A stretch of DNA of 64,000 bases from Marivita geojedonensis (GTDB taxonomy: Bacteria; Pseudomonadota; Alphaproteobacteria; Rhodobacterales; Rhodobacteraceae). The notes beneath the pieces were generated by a model. That model was not told where the DNA came from and did not search any database. It worked only from the letters and a program-made list of their open reading frames with translations. Both the position numbers and the translations under genes were made by a program. The stretch spans positions 1 through 64,000 of the forward strand of contig NZ_JFKC01000011.1 of the NCBI RefSeq assembly GCF_002115805.1. Reading direction: 5' to 3'. Below, in pieces: positions 1 to 8,129 of the stretch (the first letter of the stretch is position 1; each line of letters opens with the position of its first letter).

Positions 1-55
1 GTTATACGGTTTTGACTGGTTGGGTCCGGTCAAGTCCAAGAGTGGGACGGCAAAA

Positions 56-100
56 TTCGTAATGATGGGATCGGGGGTTCGAGTCCCTTCAGCGGCACCA
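56..100 (+). other. 3' half of tRNA-Thr(CGU), probable attachment site
   Basis: From base 56 the sequence reads as the second half of a tRNA. It has an anticodon loop TTCGTAA (anticodon CGT, threonine), the 3' strand TGATG of the anticodon stem, a five-base variable loop, a T arm with loop TTCGAGT, the acceptor strand CAGCGGC, a discriminator A and CCA. Upstream of the anticodon loop there is no pairing CATCA, no D arm and no GCCGCTG acceptor strand, so this is not a complete tRNA. A 3' tRNA half starting at the anticodon loop is what a tyrosine recombinase leaves at the far end of an element integrated in a tRNA gene. The intact gene copy would lie outside the window. Confidence 0.75.
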
Positions 101-179
101 ATTCTACTCCAAAAAAGAAACAAACGTTAGTACGGATTGTGCGGTAGCAACTGCCGCCCAAGAGCTTGCCGTTTGATTT

Positions 180-422
180 GTGTTGTCGAAAGAATTGGCT
201 TTTCCGGGCCTTATTGAGGCTATGCAGCATGATGCGGCTGAAGTGAAATCCGCCCTGTGGGAGGCGGCAGAGACGTTACGCGTACCTGCGGTCGATACAA
301 CTGATTGGAAGGGTTACATCCTTTGTCTCTTGTTCTTTAAGTGTATCTCTGACGTGTGGGACGAGGAGACCACCGAGGCACAAGGACTTTACGGCCAAGC
401 AGAAACAAAGTGTTGGCATTGA
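180..422 (+). pseudogene. HsdM (type I restriction methylase) N-terminal remnant
   Basis: An 80-codon frame opening with GTG. Residues from about 25 to 68 (LWEAAETLR, then a DWKGYILCLLFFKCISD segment) match the helical N-terminal part of the HsdM subunits of type I restriction-modification systems. It stops shortly after DEETTEA, whereas full HsdM is about 500 residues with an NPPF catalytic motif, so this is a truncated relic. It sits 80 bp after a tRNA-Thr fragment, which fits decayed cargo at the edge of a genomic island. No HsdS or HsdR is present in the window. The 169 bases that follow, up to the next gene, hold nothing recognisable. Confidence 0.6.
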
Positions 423-591
423 GACCTCCTGTGGCCTCAATTCAACTTAAGCGGGATAAGGCCAAAATACACTCATTATCAGAGGCTTATCCTATGTGAG
501 CCGGCGCCGCCCTTCGCGCGCGGGTGTAAGTCAACAAAAGCCGGAACTCTGAGCTAAACATTGGCGACGCGAGAAAAAACAACCTTCACCG

Positions 592-1536
592 TCAGCTCCA
601 AATCAGGTGGGTGATGTGATAGAACACCGGGGCCGCGAAAATTACGCTGTCTAGTTGATCTAGGAACCCACCATGGCCAGGGATGAGGTGTGACCAGTCC
701 TTTACATCCTTGTCGCGTTTGATCGCCGCGAACACCAAGCTCCCAAACATGCCTGTCAACGACGCCATTGCCGCCATGCCAATCGAGCCGATCACTCCAA
801 ATGGGGTTATCCAACTGAGCGCAGCCCCAACCAAGGCCGCGGCAGAAATGCCAACTCCAACGCCGATAAAAGATTTGGTGGATATCTCGGGCGCAATTCT
901 GCTTCTGCCGAAGGCACGCCCTGCATAATACTCAAAAAGATCGCCGACTTGGACCACCATCGCAAAGAAAACGATCAGCAGAATGGACCTGTCCGCTCCG
1001 TCTTGAATGTCAAAGGTCAGCAGCGCCGGGACATGGCTGATACAGAAGACGCATATCATCAAGCCCCACTGCGTTTCCGCGACACTCACTAGGAAACGGT
1101 CTGGATCACCCCGCATGGCACTCACAACCGGCAAAAGGAGAAACGCATAGACGGGAATGAAAACCGTGAACAGTGCCATCCAATCCAGCCAGACAAAGAG
1201 GTACTGAAGCGGAAGAATGACAAAGAACGCCAATACCAGAGATAGGTGATCTGCCCGACGTTTGGCCGTTAGCGTTAGGAACTCTCTGAGGGCGGCAAAA
1301 CTGACAAACGCAAAAAGCAGAGTTACGCCGATCTTGCCACTCAGCACCGCGACAGACAGAACGATCGTCAAACCCCACCAAGTGTGCAGACGAACGGCAA
1401 AGGCTTCCAAGGCGCTGTCTGTGTGACCTTGGGGGACGCGCGCACGCCACAGTTCAGCAAACACAGTTAGCGCTGCCAGTAAGCCGAAGACGGCAAGCAT
1501 CAGAAAAATCAGATCTAGTGTAGTCTGAGACATCAT
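592..1536 (-). CDS. CdsA-like phosphatidate cytidylyltransferase
   Basis: 314 residues, very hydrophobic, with about eight predicted membrane helices. The C-terminal segment KRDKDVKDWSHLIPGHGG followed by FLDQLDS is the CDP-diglyceride synthetase signature (KR-x4-KD ... PGHGG-x-x-D-x-x-D). CdsA makes CDP-diacylglycerol from phosphatidate and CTP at the inner membrane. The usual Arg of the final D-R-x-D is Gln here, as in some CdsA paralogues. The start ATG overlaps the stop of the upstream acyltransferase gene, so the two are translationally coupled and would make phosphatidate and then activate it. It may be a second copy beside a housekeeping cdsA elsewhere; that is inference. Confidence 0.85.
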   Translation of the reverse strand: MMSQTTLDLIFLMLAVFGLLAALTVFAELWRARVPQGHTDSALEAFAVRLHTWWGLTIVLSVAVLSGKIGVTLLFAFVSFAALREFLTLTAKRRADHLSLVLAFFVILPLQYLFVWLDWMALFTVFIPVYAFLLLPVVSAMRGDPDRFLVSVAETQWGLMICVFCISHVPALLTFDIQDGADRSILLIVFFAMVVQVGDLFEYYAGRAFGRSRIAPEISTKSFIGVGVGISAAALVGAALSWITPFGVIGSIGMAAMASLTGMFGSLVFAAIKRDKDVKDWSHLIPGHGGFLDQLDSVIFAAPVFYHITHLIWS

Positions 1537-2312
1537 GGTCCGGGATCCACATCGCCCGGCGACAACTCAAACAGGGCTTGGGCCGCGCGACCAAGAAAGG
1601 CGTCCTTCTCTTCACCTTCTTCGACGTGAATGGGTCTGCCGAAGGTCACCGTACATATCAGTGGAATCGGGATGACCTCGCCCTTCGGCATGATTTCATT
1701 CAGATTTGCCACCCAAGTAGGAACGAGATCGACATGCGGTCGTGATCTTCCGATATTGTAGAGCCCAGCGCGAAACGGCAGTAAGGGAGCCTCCGTCATA
1801 TTGCGCTTTCCCTCTGGGAAAATGATGAGCGAGGAGCCTTCATCGAGCGCCTCGAGTATTTTTTGCATTGGGTCTTCTGTTCGAGTTTCCCGTCGCCGGT
1901 CAATTAGAACGCAGTTGAAAACCTCTGGACCGACAAAGGCGCGTAACTTGTTCTTTAGCCAGTAATCGGCCGCTGCAACGGGTCTCGTTTGTTTTCTCAT
2001 AGACCGGGGCAGGACCGTCCAGATCATCGGCATGTCAGCATTGCTGACATGGTTGGCGAAATAGACGCGTTGCTTTGCGATTGGTTCAATACCGCGCCAA
2101 TCTGCTCGGACCGCTGTGATGAAACGGGCGGTCAAAGCCAGCAAATGGCCGACAGCTCGGGCTGCGATTTGCCGGAGAAAGGACCTTGTCTGCACCATAA
2201 GCAGAGTTTGACCAAGAAGTGCGTTGATTTGAAGCCTACCATGCGATGTGGCCAAAGGCTTCGAATCGGGTGTGCTAGGTATCGGACCATCTTCACGCCG
2301 CAGCAAATGCAC
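1533..2312 (-). CDS. PlsC-family 1-acylglycerol-3-phosphate acyltransferase
   Basis: 259 residues if read from the GTG at 2312. An ATG at 2198 would give 221 residues and fits the family's usual beginning better, and no clear ribosome site separates the two. The acyltransferase motifs are visible: NHVSNAD (NH-x4-D), the downstream IDRRRETR segment and FPEGKRN (FPEG-x-R/S). The protein should transfer an acyl group to lysophosphatidate or a related acceptor at the membrane. It overlaps the CdsA-like gene by 4 bp, and together they form a two-gene lipid operon. The divergent hydrolase gene begins 39 bp away. Confidence 0.85.
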   Translation of the reverse strand: MHLLRREDGPIPSTPDSKPLATSHGRLQINALLGQTLLMVQTRSFLRQIAARAVGHLLALTARFITAVRADWRGIEPIAKQRVYFANHVSNADMPMIWTVLPRSMRKQTRPVAAADYWLKNKLRAFVGPEVFNCVLIDRRRETRTEDPMQKILEALDEGSSLIIFPEGKRNMTEAPLLPFRAGLYNIGRSRPHVDLVPTWVANLNEIMPKGEVIPIPLICTVTFGRPIHVEEGEEKDAFLGRAAQALFELSPGDVDPGP

Positions 2313-2350
2313 GTTGAGCGAACACTGGGAACCTCATAGGAAGATCGACT

Positions 2351-2992
2351 ATGCGAACCAAATTCTTGGAGCTTGGATCGAAATCAGCAAGCGCAACCAT
2401 CCTGTTTGCACACGGTGCCGGTGCGCCGATGGACTCTCCCACAATGACAGCGACTGCGGAAGCTCTTGCCGAACAGGGGCTGAGAGTTGTTCGGTTTGAA
2501 TTCTCCTACATGGCTAACCGACGAACTGAAGGCAGCCGAAAACCCCCACCACGCGCTGATAAACTGAACGCAGAATACAAAGCCGCAATCGACGCGCTCG
2601 ATGTCGATGGCCCGCTGATCATAGGCGGAAAATCCATGGGCGGGCGTGTCGCCAGCATGATTGCAGATGAGTTGTTTGAAGCGGGTCAGATCGCTGGGCT
2701 GCTCTGTGTAGGCTATCCATTTCACCCTATTGGGAAACCCGAAAAACTTCGCACTGAGCACCTGCTAAACCTGCGGATCCCAACGCTGATCTGCCAAGGA
2801 ACGCGCGACCAGTTTGGCTCGAGGGATGAAGTCAGCGGGTATGAGCTATCGTCGGCAATCCAGCTGAGATGGTTTGAAGACGGCGATCACGATCTGAAAC
2901 CGCGCAAGCGAATTTCAGGCTTCACACATGCAGATCATATCACGTCCATGGCCGCAGCAGTTTCAGCATGGGTCGAGGGTCTTGTTCGCTAG
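2351..2992 (+). CDS. Alpha/beta hydrolase (KANL3/Tex30-like family)
   Basis: 213 residues. It shows an oxyanion-loop motif ILFAHGAGAPMDSP near residue 20, the nucleophile elbow GGKSMGGR (Ser) around residue 95, and a C-terminal DGDHDLKP carrying the probable catalytic His. This is the compact alpha/beta-hydrolase family often annotated as dienelactone-hydrolase-like or Tex30-like; the natural substrate is unknown. It is transcribed divergently from the lipid gene pair. A weak purine-rich ribosome site (AGGAAG) precedes the ATG. Confidence 0.8.
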   Translation: MRTKFLELGSKSASATILFAHGAGAPMDSPTMTATAEALAEQGLRVVRFEFSYMANRRTEGSRKPPPRADKLNAEYKAAIDALDVDGPLIIGGKSMGGRVASMIADELFEAGQIAGLLCVGYPFHPIGKPEKLRTEHLLNLRIPTLICQGTRDQFGSRDEVSGYELSSAIQLRWFEDGDHDLKPRKRISGFTHADHITSMAAAVSAWVEGLVR

Positions 2993-3291
2993 AGAGACCA
3001 AGCGCGCCGGGTTTACCGTGTCTGAAGGGTATGATTGCGGCAGCTGCACCGCGCAGTCGGCGTTCAACAAAAGGACGCATACGTGTGCCGTCGTAACTAA
3101 GTCGCCGTTCGAGCCACTCGATATCAATGGTTTTGGGAAAATAGGAAAAGTTCGCCTTGAGAGTTGTACCTGAACTTTGCGAACACCTTCCGGCGGTGGA
3201 TTTCATTTCATGCAAATTTTTGGCATGTTCACAGAAGCCGTTCGCTTTCCCGGAGATCGAGCTACCAATCAATGCGCCCAGGAGAGCCAGG
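2993..3291. other. Gap with no supported gene
   Basis: About 300 bases between the hydrolase and the aldehyde dehydrogenase. Open frames exist on both strands (a 122-codon minus frame and an upstream extension of the dehydrogenase frame), but none has a recognisable domain. The minus frame contains a protein-like stretch (YFPKTIDIEWLERRLSYDG) that could be the tail of a decayed gene. The ribosome site GGAGAG at its right end belongs to the next gene. Confidence 0.5.
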
Positions 3292-4716
3292 ATGGATAAA
3301 TCGCACAAGTATTACGTTAATGGGGCATGGGTCGATCCCGTCGCTTACAGGGATTTTGAAGTCATTCATCCCGGCAACGAAGAGGTGATCGCAACGATTG
3401 CACTCGGATCGTCCTCTGACGTTGACCATGCAGTTGCCGCAGCGACGGAGGCGTTCAATACATGGCAGTTCAGCACTGTGGATGAACGTGTGGCACTGCT
3501 TGAACGGATGATCATCGCCTACGAGAAGCGCTCGGAAGCGTTTATCAAAGTTATGTCGCAGGAGATAGGCACGACCCTATCGTTCTCGCGCGAGGTTCAG
3601 ATGCCAGTTGGGATTGGGCATTTGGAGGCCGCCATTGAGGCGTTGAAGGCGCATCAGTTCGAGCGACCGTCGCTGCGCGGCGGGTCTACGCTCATTGACG
3701 AACCTGTTGGTGTTGTTGGCATGATCACACCCTGGAACTGGCCGGTGAACCAGATCATGATTAAGGTTGCACCCGCCTTGGCAGCCGGATGCACAATTGT
3801 TCTTAAGCCAAGCGAATATTCCCCCCTATCGGCAATTATGCTTGCCGAGGTGATTGATGAGGCGGGGTGCCCACCGGGCGTGTTCAACTTGGTGAACGGC
3901 GACGGACCCGGCGTTGGAGAAGCGATATCAGCGCATCCCGGCATTCACATGGTGTCATTTACGGGTTCAACCCGCGCGGGAAAATTGGTGACAAAGTCCG
4001 CCGCCAATTCAATCAAACGGGTGACACTCGAACTTGGCGGCAAGTCACCGAACTTGTTCTTCGCAGATGCGGATCTGGATGCGGCAGCACGGATCTCGGT
4101 CGATGCCTGCTTCATCAATAACGGACAATCCTGCGATGCGGCGTCGCGACTGCTCGTGGAACGCAAGATCTATGATGAGGTTGTCGAGCGGGTCACGCAG
4201 ATTGTTGAAAACACAAAGGTCGACGACCCGATGAAAGAGGGCAGCCATATCGGCCCTGTTGTGAACAAGAAGCAGTTCGAACACGTCCAACGGCTAATCC
4301 AGGTTGGCATCGACGACGGCGCGCGGCTTGCTGCGGGGGGACTTGGACGTCCTGCGGGTTTCAACAAAGGCTACTACATCCGGCCTACCTTATTTGCTGA
4401 TGTCACAAACGACATGGAGATCGCACAGCAGGAGGTTTTTGGACCGGTGCTGGCGATCCTGCCGTTCGACACCGAAGAGGAAGCCATAGAGATCGCCAAT
4501 GACACGCCGTACGGTTTGGCGGCCTACATCCAGTCCACCGATCAAGAGCGCATTCATCGTGTGAGCCGCAAGCTCAGAGCGGGGGTGATCAGTGTGAACG
4601 GTAAGGTGGGCGACTACGACGTGCCATTCGGCGGCTACAAGGAGTCCGGTAACGGCCGCGAAGCTGGGCCGATGGGGTTCCACGAGTATTTGGAAACCAA
4701 AGCCATCACGATGTGA
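3292..4716 (+). CDS. NAD(P)-dependent aldehyde dehydrogenase
   Basis: 474 residues from ATG 3292, chosen because GGAGAG lies just upstream and the family begins near here; the frame is open 45 codons further up. Family motifs are clear: TPWNWPVNQ (cofactor-binding Asn), the KPSEYSP loop, FTGSTRAG, ELGGKSPN (general base Glu) and NNGQSCDAAS with the catalytic Cys. It oxidises an aldehyde to the acid. Its 3' end overlaps the convergent TetR gene by 11 bp. The polyamine-type ABC operon next door suggests an aminoaldehyde substrate, but that is inference from context. Confidence 0.9.
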   Translation: MDKSHKYYVNGAWVDPVAYRDFEVIHPGNEEVIATIALGSSSDVDHAVAAATEAFNTWQFSTVDERVALLERMIIAYEKRSEAFIKVMSQEIGTTLSFSREVQMPVGIGHLEAAIEALKAHQFERPSLRGGSTLIDEPVGVVGMITPWNWPVNQIMIKVAPALAAGCTIVLKPSEYSPLSAIMLAEVIDEAGCPPGVFNLVNGDGPGVGEAISAHPGIHMVSFTGSTRAGKLVTKSAANSIKRVTLELGGKSPNLFFADADLDAAARISVDACFINNGQSCDAASRLLVERKIYDEVVERVTQIVENTKVDDPMKEGSHIGPVVNKKQFEHVQRLIQVGIDDGARLAAGGLGRPAGFNKGYYIRPTLFADVTNDMEIAQQEVFGPVLAILPFDTEEEAIEIANDTPYGLAAYIQSTDQERIHRVSRKLRAGVISVNGKVGDYDVPFGGYKESGNGREAGPMGFHEYLETKAITM

Positions 4717-5329
4717 GTTTTGGCAGCAGCTGTGCGATTGGCTTGGTCAAGGCGGTCATGACGGTGCGAAGGTCGTGCAAGGTCATGCTGTCGTCAGTTA
4801 CGAATGCGATGAAGGACTGATTGAGGTTGTTGAAAAGGACACGCCCTAGAGCAGTAGCATCGAGATCGCTGGCCAGTTGCCCCTGGGCCTGAAAGCGCCG
4901 CAAGAGATCGGCGACCTGTTGCGCGAGTTTTGCATCGAGCGCAGCGTATCTCTGCCCGTTCGGGGTGTCTGGTGCTTCGATTGAGAGCGCCATAGCGCGT
5001 CGCCACATCTCTTTGGTGAGGTAATTCAACGAATGGTCATAGTAGCACAAGGTGAGTGCCAAGAGCGCTTCGCCAGGATCCTTGGGCGGGTTGTCGACAA
5101 GGGCCTGACCCTCTGCCAGAACCTCTTCCACCTCCATCGTGACAATCGCGATGAGGATGTCCCCCTTCGTTCCGTAGTAATTGTAGACCGTGCCAACCGA
5201 GACCTCCGCCGCTTCAGCGAGGTCTTCGATGCGCGCAGCCTTGTAGCCATTTGCCCGAAATTTATGCACTGCGGCAGAGAGAATGCGTTTTTCGCGGTCA
5301 GCCTTCTTTCTCTCGCGGAGTGTACCCAT
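4706..5329 (-). CDS. TetR/AcrR-family transcriptional regulator
   Basis: 207 residues from the ATG at 5329. A frame is open to 5395, but that would bury the intergenic palindrome inside the gene, and GAGG lies before 5329. The N-terminal helix-turn-helix is typical (IEDLAEAAEVSVGTVYNYYGTKGDIL, residues about 35-60), followed by an all-helical ligand domain. It is divergent from the ABC operon and convergent with the aldehyde dehydrogenase, so it probably controls one or both. A dyad at 5354-5377 is the likely operator. The ligand is unknown. Confidence 0.88.
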   Translation of the reverse strand: MGTLRERKKADREKRILSAAVHKFRANGYKAARIEDLAEAAEVSVGTVYNYYGTKGDILIAIVTMEVEEVLAEGQALVDNPPKDPGEALLALTLCYYDHSLNYLTKEMWRRAMALSIEAPDTPNGQRYAALDAKLAQQVADLLRRFQAQGQLASDLDATALGRVLFNNLNQSFIAFVTDDSMTLHDLRTVMTALTKPIAQLLPKLTS

Positions 5330-5353
5330 ATCTGCCTGCCTCAAAATTGAACC

Positions 5354-5377
5354 GTATACAATTTTATAGTTGACTAC
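5354..5377. promoter_or_regulatory. Candidate TetR operator
   Basis: An imperfect 24-bp dyad with the pattern GTA-nn-CAA-n-T-n-T / A-n-A-n-TTG-nn-TAC; 8 of 12 half-site positions are symmetric. It lies 25 bp before the tetR start and about 80 bp before the solute-binding protein gene. Size and placement fit a TetR dimer site that controls both directions. No other copy was found in the window. Confidence 0.45.
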
Positions 5378-5455
5378 AAAAATGAAGGTATTCAACCTTT
5401 TTCCGTCAAACGGGCTATCTCAATGGCGCGATGACACAACATGGGAGCATGGAAG

Positions 5456-6508
5456 ATGACAAAACGGACCGTTGCCCTTTTGGGCGGAACCGCGATGTGG
5501 CTTGTGGGGGCCGCAGCGAATGCGCAGGAACTGAACGCACTGGTGTGGTGCGACCACACGGATGATGCGCTGATTAAGCCTTTTGAAGAAGAGTTCGGCG
5601 TTACCGTGAACGTGCGTGAATACGAAGGCACCGGTGCAGCGCTCGCGCTTCTGGAGCAATCGCGCCCCGGCGATTGGGACGTTCTTGTCATCGACGGGAT
5701 CGACGTTTTCCGTGCTGTGGAGTCTGGTTTGCTTGCGCCGTTGCCGGACGATCAGTTGCCCACCGCAGATTTCTTCCCAGAGATCGTGATGGCGGAAAAC
5801 AACACCCTGGATGGTGTCACTTACGCGGTAACCGAGAAGTTCGGTTATAACACAATCTCGTACAACTCCGAAAAGGTGGACCCGGCGGACATGCAGGACC
5901 TGTCGACCGTTTGGTCTGACAAGTACGCAGAGCGCATATCGATTTATGACTATTACCTGCCGGTGATGGGGCTTGCCGCGATTGCCGAAGGTGTGGCGAC
6001 AGCGGACATCGATGCGAAATCGCTCGACACCATTGGGCCAGTGCTCTCGCAGATGCGGTCGAGTGCGGCGTCGGTGGCGGGCGTCGTGGCAGCACAAACC
6101 GCGCTGGCAACCGGTGAGGTAGACATCGTCGTTGGTGGCGGTGAATGGCTGACTGCCGTGCTGGCCGAGGAGCAACCCGAGCTGACATGGACCATTCCGG
6201 ATCAAGGTGCGGTGCGTTGGACGCAGTCCATCGGTGTCCTTGCTGACAGTGAACAGCCCGATCTGGCATTGGAATTCGTGAAATACATCGTCAGCCCAGA
6301 GGGTCAGGCGCGCCTTGCGACATCGGCGTGTTTCTGGGGCATGCCGGCCAATTCTGCTGCGGGGGAAATTCTGAACGATGATCAGAAATCTGTCCTGCGC
6401 TGGGATGATCAGACAGACTACCTTGCGCGCACGCAGCTCTACCCGGCGCCGGATGCCGATCTTGATGTAGAGATGCAGGATCTTTGGCTCGATACGCTCT
6501 CGCAGTGA
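5456..6508 (+). CDS. ABC transporter substrate-binding protein (spermidine/putrescine type)
   Basis: 350 residues from ATG 5456, which is preceded by GGGAG; ATG 5441 is also in frame. A Sec signal peptide is evident (MTKRTVALLGG ... GAAANAQE, cleavage near residue 24). The mature part looks like the PotD/Fe-type extracellular binding proteins: a short strand LNALVWCDHTDD, then DWDVLVIDG, then TYAVTEKFGYNTISYNSEKV. It should capture a small cation such as a polyamine in the periplasm and deliver it to the two permeases that follow. The next gene starts inside its stop codon. Confidence 0.85.
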   Translation: MTKRTVALLGGTAMWLVGAAANAQELNALVWCDHTDDALIKPFEEEFGVTVNVREYEGTGAALALLEQSRPGDWDVLVIDGIDVFRAVESGLLAPLPDDQLPTADFFPEIVMAENNTLDGVTYAVTEKFGYNTISYNSEKVDPADMQDLSTVWSDKYAERISIYDYYLPVMGLAAIAEGVATADIDAKSLDTIGPVLSQMRSSAASVAGVVAAQTALATGEVDIVVGGGEWLTAVLAEEQPELTWTIPDQGAVRWTQSIGVLADSEQPDLALEFVKYIVSPEGQARLATSACFWGMPANSAAGEILNDDQKSVLRWDDQTDYLARTQLYPAPDADLDVEMQDLWLDTLSQ

Positions 6509-7356
6509 GCGCTGGTACAGGCACAAAACTTGGCTGGGGCTTCGTGGCCCCAGCTCTGCTCTGGACGCTCGCGTTTTTCATCGTGCCTTTCCTTGTGATG
6601 GGTGCCATGAGCTTTGCGACACTGGAAGGGCGCAGCCTTGTCTGGGGGTTTTACCTCGACAATTACATCGAACTGGCAACGCGGGCGTATCTCTGGCGAG
6701 CGATCTTGGTGTCGCTAGAGATCACCCTGACGGTTACCGTGGTGTCCGTCGTTCTAGCCTATCCACTTGCCGCGATCATTGCATTCCGTGTGCCGCCTCA
6801 ATGGCAGCGCCTGGCACTTCTTCTGGCGATCCTGCCGTTTTGGACGTCGTACGTGGTCCGGTCCTACGCCTGGCTACTCGTGTTGGCGCGAGAGGGACTG
6901 ATCAACCAGACCTTGATCAACATCGGGCTGATTGCAGAACCCATAACGCTGGCCAATACACGCTTTGCGACAGTGACCGGCTTTGTGCATTTCTTTGTCA
7001 TGCTGCTCACGCTGACGATCTACGCAAACCTTGTGCAACTGTCGCCGAATTACCGGCGTGCCGCCACAGATTTGGGCGCCAATGCGTTCCAGACCTTCAG
7101 GCATGTAATCCTGCCTTTGACCTTGCCAGGGATTGCTACAGGCGCGTTCCTGACCTTCGTGCTGTGCATTGGCGACTACGTCACGCCGCAGGTTCTGGGT
7201 GGCAACAATGAGCTGACCATGCCGCAGGTGATCATGGTTCAACTGGGACGCAGGGCCGACTTCCCCCTCGCCTCGGCTTTGGCAATTGTCATGATGGCGA
7301 TTGTCATGTTGGCCTACCTTGCCAGTGCGCGCTGGCTGCGACTGGATCGGGTGTGA
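6505..7356 (+). CDS. ABC transporter permease (PotB-like)
   Basis: 283 residues from GTG 6505, which overlaps the upstream stop as GTGA; a TTG at 6484 is also in frame. It has six membrane helices. The cytoplasmic EAA loop is seen as YRRAATDLGANAFQTFRHVILPLTLPGI, which docks onto the ATPase. With the neighbouring permease it forms the heteromeric channel of a polyamine-type importer. Its stop overlaps the next start. Confidence 0.87.
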   Translation: MSAGTGTKLGWGFVAPALLWTLAFFIVPFLVMGAMSFATLEGRSLVWGFYLDNYIELATRAYLWRAILVSLEITLTVTVVSVVLAYPLAAIIAFRVPPQWQRLALLLAILPFWTSYVVRSYAWLLVLAREGLINQTLINIGLIAEPITLANTRFATVTGFVHFFVMLLTLTIYANLVQLSPNYRRAATDLGANAFQTFRHVILPLTLPGIATGAFLTFVLCIGDYVTPQVLGGNNELTMPQVIMVQLGRRADFPLASALAIVMMAIVMLAYLASARWLRLDRV

Positions 7357-8129
7357 CGATGCGGATGGCGGCGTGGTTCTATTTGGTTTTGGCTTTTGGG
7401 TTCATCTACCTCCCGGTGGGCACACTGGTTCTGTATTCATTTCAGGATGGCACATTGCCGGTCCCTCCGTTTAACGGGCCGTCGCTCCAATGGTACACTG
7501 AGGTTTTGGCGGACGATGACGTTACAGACGCGCTGTTCAATTCCCTGATTGTAGCGATCGGATCCTCTGCCGTGGCTGTGCTCTTGGGCTTTCTGGCCGC
7601 TTATGGATTGGCGCGCCATGTGTTGCCCGGATCGGCCTTCATGCGCGGGCTGTTGATCGCGCCGTTGACCGTGAGCTACCTGATCGTCGGACTTGGTCTT
7701 TTGATCGTGCTCAACCGAACGGGCGTTGGCCTGTCCCTGGTCACCGCTGGTATTGGGCATGTGGTAATCAACCTGCCCCTCGCCTTCGCGATTATCTACG
7801 CGTCCATGGGCGCACAGCACGAAAACGCCGAACGCGCCGCGCGGGACTTGGGTGCGAGCGAAACCAAGGTTGTGCTGCTGGTGACAGCGCCCATGCTCGC
7901 CCCAGCTATTGCGGCGGCGTTTTTCCTCTCGGTTACCCTGTCGTGGGACGAGTTCATCATCGCTTTTCTTCTCACGAGGTTCGACATCACCCTACCAGTC
8001 GAGATCTGGTCGATGTTGCGCTCTGGCCTCTCACCGAGGTTGAACGCCATTGGCAGCGTGGTGTTCCTGATCTCGGTCACAGCGGTGCTCGTCCTTGAAT
8101 TCACAATGTTGCGGAGGCGACAGTCATGA
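7353..8129 (+). CDS. ABC transporter permease (PotC-like)
   Basis: 258 residues from GTG 7353, or 256 from ATG 7359. Six membrane helices are predicted. The EAA loop reads NAERAARDLGASETKVVLLVTAPMLAP. The segment SWDEFIIAFLLTRFDITLPVEIW is typical of PotC-type permeases. It is the second channel subunit of the importer, coupled by overlap to its neighbours on both sides. Confidence 0.87.
   Translation: MTMRMAAWFYLVLAFGFIYLPVGTLVLYSFQDGTLPVPPFNGPSLQWYTEVLADDDVTDALFNSLIVAIGSSAVAVLLGFLAAYGLARHVLPGSAFMRGLLIAPLTVSYLIVGLGLLIVLNRTGVGLSLVTAGIGHVVINLPLAFAIIYASMGAQHENAERAARDLGASETKVVLLVTAPMLAPAIAAAFFLSVTLSWDEFIIAFLLTRFDITLPVEIWSMLRSGLSPRLNAIGSVVFLISVTAVLVLEFTMLRRRQS

Noticed and set aside
1-100. Complete tRNA or tmRNA gene
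   Set aside because: The 5' acceptor strand, D arm and 5' half of the anticodon stem are absent, so only a 3' half is supported.
2940-3308. 122-codon minus-strand frame before the aldehyde dehydrogenase
   Set aside because: It contains a protein-like stretch, but overlaps two supported genes at its ends and shows no domain or ribosome site that I could trust.
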